NCBI RefSeq assembly: GCF_039536205.1
Contig: NZ_BAAAYL010000001.1
Coordinates: 682,001 to 746,000, forward strand
Origin: Streptomyces sannanensis
GTDB lineage: Bacteria > Actinomycetota > Actinomycetes > Streptomycetales > Streptomycetaceae
Length of the DNA: 64,000 bases
Direction: 5' to 3'
Below are positions 9,332 to 17,922 of this stretch, in pieces; within the stretch, counting starts at the first letter, position 1; every line of letters starts with the position of its first letter. Under the pieces are notes generated by a model that saw only the letters and a list, made by a program, of their open reading frames with translations, had not been told where the DNA came from and searched no databases. The position numbers and the translations under genes were made by a program.

Positions 9332-9660
9332 GGAACCCGCGGCGCGGCGGACCGAGCGCTGTCCCGGGCCAGCAGGTATCGCTCCAGGAAGGGGGATTGT
9401 CGGTGGGGGCTGTCATCGACGTCGACCGCGCCCAGCCGGCTTCGGCAGGACAACCGCCTCCTCCGGACAGGCACCAGCGTCCAGGCCCTTGCAACCGTGG
9501 AGAGCACGTTGCGTCGAGAGGCGCATCGGCGAGAGGGCCGGGAAAACGGACCGGGAGCAATCCCGGCACCGCGCCCCGGGCCCACTCAGCGGCAGGTCGT
9601 CCGGCCGCTGCTGCCCGTGCCTGCCTGGCTTCAGGCGTGGGGATGGCACTGGGGCCTCGG
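9332..9660. other. Intergenic region with no recognisable feature
   Basis: This 329-bp gap lies between the 3' ends of convergent genes. No frame on either strand resembles a known protein and no clear terminator stem was found. Confidence 0.4.
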
Positions 9661-11247
9661 TCAGCGGCGGCCCCCGCCCGTCGTCCCCGGCCCGTCGGGG
9701 GCGCCCGGCTCGTCGGCCGACTTCGGCCCGGCCGCCCTCGCTCCCGGCCCTCCGCCCGCCGTCCCCGGCCCTCCCCCGGGCATCCCCGGCCCGGCCCCCA
9801 CCGCCGTCAGCGGTCGGGCGATATCCTCCAGGGAACGCCGTTCCGCCGGCACCGCCAGAGCCAGCGCCACCACGCCGGCCGCGCACATCAGGCCCGCGCC
9901 GATCCGGAAGGCGAGGACCGTGTCGCCGACCCGGCCCGTGCCGGTCAGCTCGGCGAACAGCAGGGGGCCGCTGATTCCGCCCGCCGCGGTGCCCAGGGCG
10001 TAGAAGAAGGCGATGGACATGGCCCTGGTCTCCATCGGGAAGATCTCGGAGACGGTCAGATAGGCGCTGGAGGCGCCCGTCGAGGCGAAGAACAGCACCA
10101 CGCACCAGCACGCCGTCAGCGTGTCCGCGCTCAGCACGCCCCGGTCGAACAGCCAGGCCGTGCCGAACAACAGCAGGCCCGACAGCAGATAGGTCGAGGA
10201 GATCATCACCCGGCGGCCCAGCGAGTCGAAGAGCTTGCCGAGCAGCAGCGGGCCGAGGAAGTTGCCTACGGCGATGACGGCGAAGTAGTAGCCGGTGTGA
10301 CCGGTGGGGACGCCGAAGAACGTGGTGAGGATCGCGCCGAAGCCGAAGGTGATCGCGTTGTACAGGAACGCCTGGCCGATGAAGAGCGAGAAGCCGAGGA
10401 TCGCGCGTCTGCGGTAGTCGTGGAAGACCGTGCGGGCGATCTCCAGGAAGCCGACGCCGCCGCGCTGGCGAATGACCAGTTCGCCGTGGGGTTCGGGCAG
10501 CGGCCCGCCCTTCTCGGCCCGTACCTTCTCCTCGATGGCGGCGACGATGCGTTCCGCCTCCTCCTCCCGGCCGTGAATGAGCAGCCAGCGCGGGCTCTCC
10601 GGGACGTGCCGCCGGACGAGCAGGATGACCAGGGCGAGGGCGGCGCCGAGGGCGAAGGTGAGCCGCCAGCCGATGTCCATGGGCAGCAGGTCCGTGTCGA
10701 GGGCGACGATCGACAGCAGCGAGCCGCCGACCGCGCCCAGCCAGAAGCTGCCGTTGATGAGCAGGTCGACCCGGCCGCGGCAGTACGCCGGGATCAGCTC
10801 GTCGATGGCGGAGTTGATGGCCGCGTACTCGCCGCCGATGCCGAAGCCGGTGAGGAAACGGAAGAGGAAGAACCACCAGGGCGCGAAGGAGAACGCGGTC
10901 AGGGCGGTGGCGGCCAGATAGACCGCGAGAGTGACCATGAAGAGTCTCTTGCGGCCGTAGCGGTCGGTCAGGCGTCCCCAGAACAGGGCGCCGACGCAGG
11001 CGCCCGCCACATACAGGGCCGCCGCGACACCGGTGACCTGGCCGGAGCGGATCGGCAGCCCGCTGCCCGGCTCGGACAGCCGGCTGGCGATGTTGCCTAC
11101 GACGGTGACCTCCAGGCCGTCCAGAATCCACACCGTGCCGAGGCCGATCACGACCGACCAGTGCCAGCGCGACCAGGGCAGGCGGTCCAGCCGGGCGGGG
11201 ACGGCGGTGGTGACGGTCCGGCCGGCCGTGGTGTCGGCAGCGCTCAT
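9661..11247 (-). CDS. MFS transporter, sugar/aromatic-acid porter type
   Basis: Twelve-segment inner-membrane secondary transporter of about 528 residues. The signature loop WGRLTDRYGRKRLF between segments 2 and 3 and the motif RFLTGFGIGGEYAAINSAI are typical of the metabolite:H+ symporter/sugar porter branch. A PESPRWLL motif follows segment 6 and a second GKLFDSLGRR loop follows segment 8. The C terminus is a long glycine/proline/alanine-rich tail, unusual in length. The ATG at 11247 (MSAADTT) is preferred over an upstream in-frame start at 11268. The substrate is not predictable and no metabolic neighbours help. Confidence 0.85.
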   Translation of the reverse strand: MSAADTTAGRTVTTAVPARLDRLPWSRWHWSVVIGLGTVWILDGLEVTVVGNIASRLSEPGSGLPIRSGQVTGVAAALYVAGACVGALFWGRLTDRYGRKRLFMVTLAVYLAATALTAFSFAPWWFFLFRFLTGFGIGGEYAAINSAIDELIPAYCRGRVDLLINGSFWLGAVGGSLLSIVALDTDLLPMDIGWRLTFALGAALALVILLVRRHVPESPRWLLIHGREEEAERIVAAIEEKVRAEKGGPLPEPHGELVIRQRGGVGFLEIARTVFHDYRRRAILGFSLFIGQAFLYNAITFGFGAILTTFFGVPTGHTGYYFAVIAVGNFLGPLLLGKLFDSLGRRVMISSTYLLSGLLLFGTAWLFDRGVLSADTLTACWCVVLFFASTGASSAYLTVSEIFPMETRAMSIAFFYALGTAAGGISGPLLFAELTGTGRVGDTVLAFRIGAGLMCAAGVVALALAVPAERRSLEDIARPLTAVGAGPGMPGGGPGTAGGGPGARAAGPKSADEPGAPDGPGTTGGGRR

Positions 11248-11470
11248 GGGCGGGGGCTCCCTCCTCACCGGGGCGTCGGGGCGTCAGGGCGTCGGATGCC
11301 AAGGCATCGGATGCTGGGGTGCCGGGGCGCCCGACGCCCAGGTGGGGCCGGGCGTCGACGCGCCGTGGCATCGACAGACCGTGGCATCGACGGAGCCGGA
11401 TCGGCACCTGCGCCGGCGCCGATCCGCGCATCCGCTTCCCGTGATCCGCCCGGCTGAGTACCGAATCCGG
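11248..11470. repeat. Degenerate short repeats upstream of the MFS gene
   Basis: The stretch is rich in imperfect iterations such as GGGGCGTC/GGGCGTCGG (11272-11300), CATCGGATG, and two copies of GTGGCATCGAC around 11371-11391. It looks like slippage-prone low-complexity DNA rather than an operator array. Confidence 0.35.
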
Positions 11471-11557
11471 CTAGGCGCCGAACGCCCGCGACACCGTGTA
11501 GATCAACAACCCTGCCAGGGAACCCACCACCGCGCCATTGATGCGGATGAACTGCAG
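11471..11557 (-). pseudogene. C-terminal scrap of a DUF445 membrane protein
   Basis: The last 28 codons of a minus-strand frame read RDLQFIRINGAVVGSLAGLL followed by IYTVSRAFGA and a stop. This is the conserved C terminus of DUF445 proteins (the FIRINGxxVGxLxG segment). Everything upstream is replaced by a Tn3-type transposase fragment on the opposite strand. Confidence 0.7.
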
Positions 11558-11812
11558 GTCGCGGCGATGATCGAGGGCGTGCTGCGGCACTGCGCCGACC
11601 TGGAGATCGACCGGCAGTACACCGACACGCACGGCGCCTCGATCGTCGGGTTCGCCTTCGCCCACATGCTCGGCTTCAACCTGCTGCCCCGGTTGAGCAA
11701 CGTGGGCTCCGCGCGGCTGTACCGGCCGGCCGCCGGAGTAGACCAGTCCTGGCCACACCTGACGCCGGTGCTGTCCACGAGACGATCGACTGGGAACTCA
11801 TCCGGCTTCCGT
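11558..11812 (+). pseudogene. Tn3-family transposase (TnpA) fragment
   Basis: The plus-strand frame reads AAMIEGVLRHCADLEIDRQY, TDTHGASIVGFAFAHMLGFN and LLPRLSNVGSARLYRP. These are the conserved DDE-core segments of Tn3-type TnpA, including the YTDTHG motif. Near 11778 the frame shifts by one base, after which TIDWELIR continues the family sequence. About 85 residues of a protein of about 1,000 are left. It abuts the DUF445 scrap, so a Tn3-type transposon probably inserted there and was later mostly deleted. Confidence 0.8.
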
Positions 11813-11889
11813 CCCGGTCGCGGGCGCGGTGACTGGCCGTTCGCCCGTCACCACGCCCGCGGTGTTACTTTTCGTTATTTGACGCCATG

Positions 11890-13533
11890 TCAGGCAGCTG
11901 ACGCCGGGAACGGGTCGAGGTCCGGCTTGAGCACCTGGCCGGGCTTCGGAGCGGCCTGGTCCACCAGGTAGGAGGTCACCAGCCCGTTGAGGGCCTTGCT
12001 CCGGCCGACCGCGCAGTGCTCGATCACGTCGACCGTGACCAGCACGGCGTTGCCGAGCTCCCGCTGCATGTTCTGGGAGAACTTGTACTGGGTGGCCGGG
12101 TCGAAGGTGTTGCCGATGACCATGACCGGGTTGGCGGTCTGCTTGTTCCACGGGCCGGGGTACTGCTCGGCGGCACGCGCCGGCGACGGCCAGGTCGCGC
12201 ACGCCGGCGCGTCGTAGGCCTGGTACCGGCCGAAGGTGGGGGCGTTGAGCTCCCAGGCACGGGCCAGGTTCGCGAACACCTTGGGGTTCGTCGGGTACGG
12301 CTTGTCCTGGCAGTTGACGCCGTAGTAGGAGTCGTCCGAGGTGTACGGGGAGTCGGCGGGCGCCTCGCGCAGTGCTGACGGAGCGACCTTGGCCAGCCGG
12401 TCCGCCTCGTCCGTGGGCACCGTCCCGGCCACGGCGCCGAAGCCCGGCTGCGGGTTGATCACCTCGTCCAGGGCCTGCAATGAGCGGGCCAGCGGCGCCA
12501 GCCGGGTCTGCGCGTACAGGGCGTTGGCGACCTGGCTGGTGAAGCTGCTCAGAGTGACCTTCGAGCCGCTCGGCAGGGTTACGGGGTTGGTGCGAAGGTG
12601 GTCGCGGATCGCGTCGAATCTGGCGCGGGTGTCGCCCTCGGCGAACGCACAGCCCGGCGCACCGGCGGCCTTGCAGCGCTTGAGGAACTCGTCCAGGGCG
12701 AGCTCGAAGCCGCCCGCGGCGCGCTGCCGGTCGTACTCCAGGCCGTTGTGCAGGCGCAGGTGCGGGTCGACGTTGCCGTCGATGATGAGGGCGCGCACCT
12801 TGTCCGGGTACATGTTGGCGTAGGTGGCGCCGATCAACGTGCCGTAGGAGAACCCGGCGAAGTTGAGCTGTGCGTCACCGACGGCCTGACGCATCCGGTC
12901 GAGGTCGCGCACCACGTTGATGGTGGACATGTGCTGGATGAGCGCACCTGCGTTACGTGCGCACGCGTCGGTGTAGTCCTTGGTGGCCGCGAGCGTGCCG
13001 TCCACCTCCGCCGGTGTGACGGGCACGCCGGTGATCCGGTCGAAGACCGCGTCAGCGTCCTCCTGGGTCTTGAAGCACTGCAGCGGGTTGCTGCGGGCCA
13101 CGCCGCGGGGGTCGAAGCCGATCAGGTCGAAGTGCTCCATGACGCGGGGCTCGAACCGGGTCGTGGTGGCCCACAGGTAACCACTGCCGCCGGGGCCGCC
13201 GGGGTTGAGGAACAGTGATCCGATGCGCTTGGCCGGGTCGCCGGCCCGCCGCCGCATCATGGCGATGCCGATCTTCTCCCCGGACGGGTTCGCGTAGTCC
13301 AGCGGCACCGGGTAGACAGCGCAGTCGTAGATCTTCGGATCGGGCTTGGACGGGTCCGGGTTGCAGGGCGTCCAGACCACCGGGGCGGCCTGCTGACCGG
13401 CTGTGGCCGGGGCGGTTGCGGGCGTCGTTGCTCCGGCGGGTGCCGCCGGCGCTGCCGACGCCGTGACGGTGACGCCGGAAACGAGGGCGAGGGCGGTGGT
13501 GAGCGCTGCCGTCAGAGTCGATATGCGGGACAA
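11890..13533 (-). CDS. Secreted tripeptidyl aminopeptidase (alpha/beta hydrolase, TAP-like C-terminal domain)
   Basis: Exported serine peptidase of 547 residues, S33-type alpha/beta hydrolase, expected to remove N-terminal tripeptides from extracellular proteins. The start is TTG at 13533, because GAAGGAGGT lies just upstream. It opens a signal peptide (SRISTLTAALTTALALVSGV, then an alanine/proline-rich cleavage region). Visible motifs are the oxyanion region FLNPGGPGGSG, the nucleophile elbow GFSYGT, the acidic triad residue in NTFDPAT and the histidine in EHCAVG. The last hundred residues match the TAP-like domain. Family members are abundant in Streptomyces culture fluid. It appears monocistronic. 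Confidence 0.9.
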   Translation of the reverse strand: MSRISTLTAALTTALALVSGVTVTASAAPAAPAGATTPATAPATAGQQAAPVVWTPCNPDPSKPDPKIYDCAVYPVPLDYANPSGEKIGIAMMRRRAGDPAKRIGSLFLNPGGPGGSGYLWATTTRFEPRVMEHFDLIGFDPRGVARSNPLQCFKTQEDADAVFDRITGVPVTPAEVDGTLAATKDYTDACARNAGALIQHMSTINVVRDLDRMRQAVGDAQLNFAGFSYGTLIGATYANMYPDKVRALIIDGNVDPHLRLHNGLEYDRQRAAGGFELALDEFLKRCKAAGAPGCAFAEGDTRARFDAIRDHLRTNPVTLPSGSKVTLSSFTSQVANALYAQTRLAPLARSLQALDEVINPQPGFGAVAGTVPTDEADRLAKVAPSALREAPADSPYTSDDSYYGVNCQDKPYPTNPKVFANLARAWELNAPTFGRYQAYDAPACATWPSPARAAEQYPGPWNKQTANPVMVIGNTFDPATQYKFSQNMQRELGNAVLVTVDVIEHCAVGRSKALNGLVTSYLVDQAAPKPGQVLKPDLDPFPASAA

Positions 13534-13994
13534 AGAACCTCCTTCAGTTGTCAAACCCGGCCAGAATGGCAGCACTTGAAGATCTGGTAAAGATCGTGCG
13601 CAAGATGTCGGTGGGTCGAAACGCAAGTGGGGTGACGCCTGGTTCGACACCACCCCATCGCCATGCGCTACGCCTGGTCCCGGCGTCACCGGCCGCACCA
13701 GCGCCCTCACCCCGCTCCGCCTGACCCGCCCTCCGCCCGCGGCAGCGGAGTGCATCGTTTGCCGCGGACGAACACAGCCCCGCACCGGACGCACCTCCGT
13801 CGCCTCCCCTGCCGTGACCGGTCCGCGCCGGACACCCACGCTCCCCCGTTGCGGCAGCCTGTGTGGGCCGACGGTCCGGGCGCGGTCCCGGTGGATGTCA
13901 CAAACGCGGGCCCTGCGGTCTCTTGATATCGGAAAGGCGCACGTGCAAGGTGTCGCCGTCACGAAGCGGCGGGTTCACGGAGGGACAAGGTCCG
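13534..13994. other. Divergent intergenic region with a possible ECF-type promoter
   Basis: No coding frame is supported in this 460-bp gap. TGTCACA at 13897-13903 matches the -35 element described for ECF41-type sigma promoters. A GGTCTC-like -10 sits 14-16 bases downstream, pointing to the MBL-fold relic that begins at 13995. The -10 does not match CGTC well, so this is tentative. Confidence 0.3.
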
Positions 13995-14340
13995 ATGTCG
14001 TTTTTGCGGCGGGCTGTGTCGGAGACGGGTATGCAGCTTCCGATCTGTGCCACGTGCGGTGTGCAGTACAAGGCATCGCGCGACGACTGTCCGGTATGTC
14101 TCGACGAGCGGCAGTACGTCGGGGGGAATCGCCAACACTGGGTCATGCTGGCCGAGTTGCGCGCCAGTGGCCGTCATGGCCGACTCCAGGAGGAGGGACC
14201 CGGTGTGATCGGGGTCGGCGCGGAACCTCGACCGCATCTACGGGGCGTTCTGGGGACGCGTGGTCAGCGCCGACGGGTCGGCCGCGGTCCGCCGTTCCGC
14301 GGACCGATATCTGCGCTTCGCGCGGGACGACGGCGTGTAG
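13995..14340 (+). pseudogene. MBL-fold metallo-hydrolase gene with large internal deletion
   Basis: The frame starts at ATG 13995 (GGAGGG ten bases upstream) and gives MQLPICATCGVQYKASRDDC, then CLDERQYVGGNRQHWVMLAE. This is the cysteine-rich N terminus of a Streptomyces MBL-fold hydrolase family. Around 14215 it breaks. In another frame, from 14221 to the TAG at 14338-14340, RNLDRIYGAFWGRVVSADGS and AAVRRSADRYLRFARDDGV correspond to the C terminus of the same family. The central 150 or so residues, with the metal-binding HxHxDH region, are missing. The gene is dead. Confidence 0.75.
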
Positions 14341-14356
14341 CGCTCCGTAAGCCTTG

Positions 14357-14656
14357 TCAGCGCCCCTGCTCGGCCGGGTGCCACGGTGCATCGGGGCGGG
14401 TCGGACGCGGGTCGGCGGCCAGCCGTAGCTCGTATACAGGCCGGTCACCAGACGGGAGGGGGCCGAGGTAGGTGTGGCCGGTCATGTGGCACCAGGCGGG
14501 CAGGTCGAGCGGGGCGGCCGGGTCGGTGGCGACGACGTGCACGAGGGTGCCGGGCGCGGCGTGCGCGATGCGGTCCCGCAGCCGCAGAAGCAGGGTGACA
14601 CACAGCAGACCGGTGCCGTCGACCACCAGCACGTCCGCCTCGGCTGGGGTGGTCAT
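14357..14656 (-). CDS. TusA-like sulfurtransferase family protein
   Basis: Small cytoplasmic protein of 99 residues with the TusA-like two-layer fold. VVDGTGLLCVTLLLRLRDRI carries the single conserved cysteine, but the usual CPxP motif is reduced to CVTL. LPAWCHMTGHTYLG is the C-terminal signature. It is translationally coupled to the ArsR-rhodanese gene: its ATG (14654-14656) overlaps that gene's TGA (ATGA). The pairing suggests that the cysteine accepts sulfane sulfur from the rhodanese domain. The family is usually annotated from Streptomyces genomes without biochemical proof. Confidence 0.75.
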   Translation of the reverse strand: MTTPAEADVLVVDGTGLLCVTLLLRLRDRIAHAAPGTLVHVVATDPAAPLDLPAWCHMTGHTYLGPLPSGDRPVYELRLAADPRPTRPDAPWHPAEQGR

Positions 14657-15321
14657 GCGGCGTCGGCCTCTACGGGCAGGGCGGCCAGCCGCCATTCGAG
14701 GATGCCGTCCACGTCTCGTTTCGCGTCCCGGCCATGCGCGGTGAGCAGGCGTACGGCGTCGTGAGCGAGGACGCAGTTGGTGCCGCGGCAACAGGCCACG
14801 ACCTCCGTCTCCGGAGGGAGTTCGCCGAGGCGGGCTTCAAGTTCGGCCAGGGGCAGGGCGAGAGCTCCGGGAATGTGGCCGGCGGCGTACTCCTCGGCGG
14901 GCCGGACGTCGATGACGACGGCGGTACCGGCCTTGACCCGCTGCAGCAGTTCCTCGCGGGTGAGGTGGTCCGTGTCCTCGGGGCCGAGATGGGCGGCGCG
15001 GGTGGCGTCGGCGGCGGCGGCCTGGTGGGAACGTGCGACCTGCTGCAGCAGAGCGTGAAGGGCAGCCACGTCGTCTCCGGCGAGCCGGTAGTGGATGCGG
15101 GTGCCCTCACGGCGAGTGGTGACCGGCTCGGCCTGCTTGAGCGTCTGCAGATGGGCGGAGGCCGTGGTCAGGCCGAGCCCGGCGGCCTTGGCGAGGGCGT
15201 CGACACTGCGTTCGCCCTGGGCGAGCAGGTCGAGCAGTTCCAGGCGCTTGCCGTTGGACAACGCCTTGCCGGTGCGGGCGAGCACGTCGAACAGCGCGGC
15301 CCTGCGGACGGGGTCTCCCAT
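14653..15321 (-). CDS. ArsR-family regulator fused to a rhodanese domain
   Basis: Two-domain protein of 222 residues. Residues 10-95 form an ArsR winged helix (LARTGKALSNGKRLELLDLL, then the recognition region GLGLTTASAHLQTLKQA). Residues 120-215 form a rhodanese domain (VVIDVRPAEEYAAGHIPGAL), with the sulfur-carrying loop CCRGTNC. It probably senses reactive sulfur or thiol electrophiles through the active-site cysteine and controls its own operon. ATG 15321 is used with AGAAGGGA upstream. It overlaps the TusA-like gene by four bases. Next to it lie the ruined MBL-fold gene (14031-14340) and an MFS scrap, both plausible former partners of a sulfur-handling locus. Confidence 0.85.
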   Translation of the reverse strand: MGDPVRRAALFDVLARTGKALSNGKRLELLDLLAQGERSVDALAKAAGLGLTTASAHLQTLKQAEPVTTRREGTRIHYRLAGDDVAALHALLQQVARSHQAAAADATRAAHLGPEDTDHLTREELLQRVKAGTAVVIDVRPAEEYAAGHIPGALALPLAELEARLGELPPETEVVACCRGTNCVLAHDAVRLLTAHGRDAKRDVDGILEWRLAALPVEADAA

Positions 15322-15685
15322 TAACGCCCGAGTCCCTTCTCCATAATTCCATCGAACAGAGTAGCGGCGTAGTGGCGTCAAGTCGGCCCGCTGCTCGCAC
15401 CTGGGTGGCAGCGCCATGGACTTCACCATCTCATTCCGCCGACGGACGCCGGTCTGGGCAACAGCTCCTGCCTGCCCGACCTCGGTGACGGCCGTGGGCT
15501 GGTGGTCGACGCCTCCAGGTATCCACGCGGCCGCCGCCGGGCGCGGCGCGAGCTTTGCGTTCGCGGCGACACCCATCCGCACGCCGGCTTCCTCACCGGC
15601 GCTGCACTGCTCGCTTTCTCAGGCCGGACGTCCACCAGGTACGCGCCCTCTCGAAGGCCACCGCCCACGCGCCGCAGGAAGGCAA
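15322..15685. other. Intergenic region, no supported gene
   Basis: This 364-bp stretch lies between the ArsR-rhodanese start and the MFS remnant. It has no frame matching a known family. The promoter of the minus-strand operon should lie around 15340-15400, but no box is convincing. Confidence 0.35.
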
Positions 15686-15844
15686 GTGACCACTGCCACT
15701 CCCACCGGCTGCGACGCCGTGGAGGAGCGTGTGCTGCGGCTGGGGCTGGGGCTGCGCGCGAACCTGCCGCAGTTCGTCCTCCTGGTCGCGGTCAACGCGC
15801 TGGTCGACGGGATGCTCGGCCAGAAGCGCACCGTGCTGCGCTGC
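15686..15844 (+). pseudogene. N-terminal fragment of an MFS transporter
   Basis: From GTG 15686 (GGAAGG just upstream) the frame gives LRLGLGLRANLPQFVLLVAV followed by NALVDGMLGQKRTVLR. This matches the first membrane helix and the GQERTVLP loop of a Streptomyces MFS subgroup. The sequence is lost after about 52 codons, exactly where the convergent TetR gene ends, so the transporter was truncated when that gene arrived or by deletion. Confidence 0.65.
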
Positions 15845-16438
15845 TTATCGGGTCCTGTCCTCGCCCTTCGCCGACGGCCAGTGCTCCAGCAGCACATGCA
15901 GCGCATCGACGGCCCGCTTCCAGGACGCCTCAACGTCTCGGGAGTGCCCGAATCCGCCGGTGGCTTCGAGGCTGGTGCAGCCGTGGAAGGCGCTGCGCAG
16001 GAGAAAGACCGCGTCGGTCAGGTCGGGCTCGTCGAGGCTGTACGCCCGCAGCATCCCGTACGTCAACTCGATGCTGCGGAGATGACCCGGGGATTCGGCG
16101 ACGCGGTCCGGGTCCAACTGGATCCATGTTGCCGCATAGCGCCCGGGGTGTTGCAGCGCGAACTCCCGGTAGGCGTGGGCGAACGCGGCGAGCGCGTCCT
16201 TCCCGGAGCGGCCGGCTACCGCCATGCCGATGCGGTCGGTCATCTCGCCGGCGGCCAGCACGGCCACCCGGGTCCGCAGGTCCTGGACGTTCTTGACGTG
16301 TGAGTACAGGCTCGCGTCCTTCACGCCGAAGCTCCGGGCGAGCGCGGACACCGTGACGTTGTCGAAGCCGACCTCGTCGGCGAGATCGGCTGCGGCCCTG
16401 GTGACCCGGTCAGCCGTCAGCCCCACACGTGCTGCCAT
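15845..16438 (-). CDS. TetR/AcrR-family regulator with WHG-type ligand domain
   Basis: DNA-binding repressor of 197 residues. The helix-turn-helix lies at residues 20-55 (DEVGFDNVTVSALARSFGVK, then DASLYSHVKN). The C-terminal half (AFAHAYREFALQHPGRYAAT, then FHGCTSLEATGGFG) has the layout of TetR C-terminal WHG domains. ATG 16438 is used. The perfect 15-bp palindrome at 16457-16471, 19 bases before the start, is a likely autoregulatory operator. It may also affect the divergent M14 peptidase gene at 16626. The ligand is unknown. Confidence 0.85.
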   Translation of the reverse strand: MAARVGLTADRVTRAAADLADEVGFDNVTVSALARSFGVKDASLYSHVKNVQDLRTRVAVLAAGEMTDRIGMAVAGRSGKDALAAFAHAYREFALQHPGRYAATWIQLDPDRVAESPGHLRSIELTYGMLRAYSLDEPDLTDAVFLLRSAFHGCTSLEATGGFGHSRDVEASWKRAVDALHVLLEHWPSAKGEDRTR

Positions 16439-16456
16439 GAGTTGCCGCCTCCAACG

Positions 16457-16471
16457 CCTGGATCATCCAGG
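16457..16471. promoter_or_regulatory. Palindromic operator candidate between TetR and M14 peptidase genes
   Basis: CCTGGAT-C-ATCCAGG is a perfect palindrome with 7-bp arms, placed 19 bases upstream of the TetR start. The AT-rich CTAATACACATAG directly beyond it (about 16478-16490) could be a promoter -10 region. Confidence 0.55.
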
Positions 16472-16625
16472 TGTCAGCCTAATACACATAGGCACGGAGG
16501 CAGCCGCGGAGTGTCCCGGAGGCACCCGGACACGCCCCATTGACCTGGCCCTGACCTTCGGGTCAGCATCATCCGGAACGCCCCCCACGCCAGTCCCACC
16601 CGTACCGACGTGAGGAGCCCGCCCC

Positions 16626-17885
16626 ATGCGCACCTATCGCAGCACGCGGAATACCCGTCCGCGAGCGCTACGCACAGCCGTCGCCATCTTCGCGGCCTCC
16701 GCCGCCCTCGGCGCCACGTTGGTGACCGCACCGGCCGCCGCAATCGCCACGGCCGCCGAAGGCGAGCCCGGCAACTGCAGGACCTCCGATGATCCGTCCT
16801 GGTCCGGCTGGACCGACCACGCCCAACTCGGTGCGAAACTCCGGCAGATCGAGAAGACCAGCAAGGGCCGTATGCAGGTCGAGGTCGCCGGGCGCACCAC
16901 CCGGGGCCGCGAACTGTGGGCCGCGCGAGTGGGCAGCGGCCCGCGTGTCCTGATGGTGACCAGCGCCATCCACGGAAACGAGCGCGCGGGAACCGAAGCG
17001 CTCATCGGCATCCTCAAGGACCTCGGTTCGAGCACCGACCCGAAGACCACCGAACTCCTCAGCAGGGTCACCCTGGTTGCCATGCCGATGGTGAACCCGG
17101 ACGGCGGCGAGCTCAACCGCCGTATCAACGTACATTCCTGGGACCAGACCGTCGCCCAGTTCCCCCAGCTGACCGGGGCACCCCGCGCCTGGTATCACAG
17201 CCTCAGCGGCGACGGCATCGACCAGCCCGGCTATGACCTCAACCGGGACTTCAACCCGGACCTCGGCTACACCCCGCGGGCCACCGATCTCCCCGGCAGG
17301 CAGACCGACGCCGGCTTCTTCCTCTCCCCCGAGTCGCGCGCGATCCGCGACACGTATGTGAAGATGCGCGACGAGAAGGGTTCTGTCGACGCGTTCATCG
17401 ACCTGCACCACATGGGTCCCTGCGAGCGCGTCACCGGCGGCCCGCAGGACGGCAAGCTGATCACGGTCTCGCTGGACTATCCGCCGCTCGGCGTGAACGA
17501 CGGGGCCAAGTACAAGAAGCACTGGCCGAAGCTGGACCAGGACAAGTCCCGCCGCTATGCGCTCACGGTGGCCAACGGCATCGCCGACGCATACGGCGAG
17601 CAGTCGAGGCTCGCCGCGACCGGCCGCTATCTGCACCCTGCCGCACGCGAATACGCCGGCCAGGGCCGCTCCGCCTTCGCCCTCAACGGGACCGGCACGG
17701 TGCTCTTCGAGGTCCGTGGCCAGCAAGACGACTTGGGGCAGCGGCAGCGCGGGATGTTCGTCAGATCCGTACGTACCGGAGTGGAGTCCCTGATGACGGG
17801 CCTGGCCTCGGGCAGCGCCGACCGGGTCGACGGGGACGACTTCTTCGAGCTGCCGGACTACGGGTGGGAGACCACCGCGGACTGA
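16626..17885 (+). CDS. Secreted M14-family zinc carboxypeptidase
   Basis: Exported metallopeptidase of 419 residues. It begins with a signal peptide (MRTYRSTRNTRPRALRTAVA, hydrophobic core, cleavage near AIATAAEG). Zinc ligands are visible as the HxxE pair in TSAIHGNERAGTE and the histidine in FIDLHHMG. The catalytic glutamate is probably in TVLFEVRGQ near the C terminus. NPDGGELNRRINVHSW is the family segment following the active-site arginine region. It hydrolyses C-terminal residues or related peptide bonds outside the cell. An 11-bp hairpin follows the stop, so it is likely a single-gene unit. Confidence 0.88.
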   Translation: MRTYRSTRNTRPRALRTAVAIFAASAALGATLVTAPAAAIATAAEGEPGNCRTSDDPSWSGWTDHAQLGAKLRQIEKTSKGRMQVEVAGRTTRGRELWAARVGSGPRVLMVTSAIHGNERAGTEALIGILKDLGSSTDPKTTELLSRVTLVAMPMVNPDGGELNRRINVHSWDQTVAQFPQLTGAPRAWYHSLSGDGIDQPGYDLNRDFNPDLGYTPRATDLPGRQTDAGFFLSPESRAIRDTYVKMRDEKGSVDAFIDLHHMGPCERVTGGPQDGKLITVSLDYPPLGVNDGAKYKKHWPKLDQDKSRRYALTVANGIADAYGEQSRLAATGRYLHPAAREYAGQGRSAFALNGTGTVLFEVRGQQDDLGQRQRGMFVRSVRTGVESLMTGLASGSADRVDGDDFFELPDYGWETTAD

Positions 17886-17896
17886 CCTCGGGGAAC

Positions 17897-17922
17897 GGGT
17901 CCCGTGCACAGGCACGGGACCC
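17897..17922 (+). terminator. Hairpin terminator after the M14 peptidase gene
   Basis: Perfect 11-bp stem (17897-17907 with 17912-17922) and a 4-nt loop, starting 12 bases after the TGA. Confidence 0.7.

Noticed and set aside
8872..11457. Plus-strand frame of about 860 codons opposite the MFS transporter
   Set aside because: Compositionally biased sequence antisense to a clear 12-segment transporter.
13755..13761. Another TCGTTTG that might extend the operator set
   Set aside because: The downstream half-site is seven bases away instead of four, and the neighbouring genes have no link to the island.
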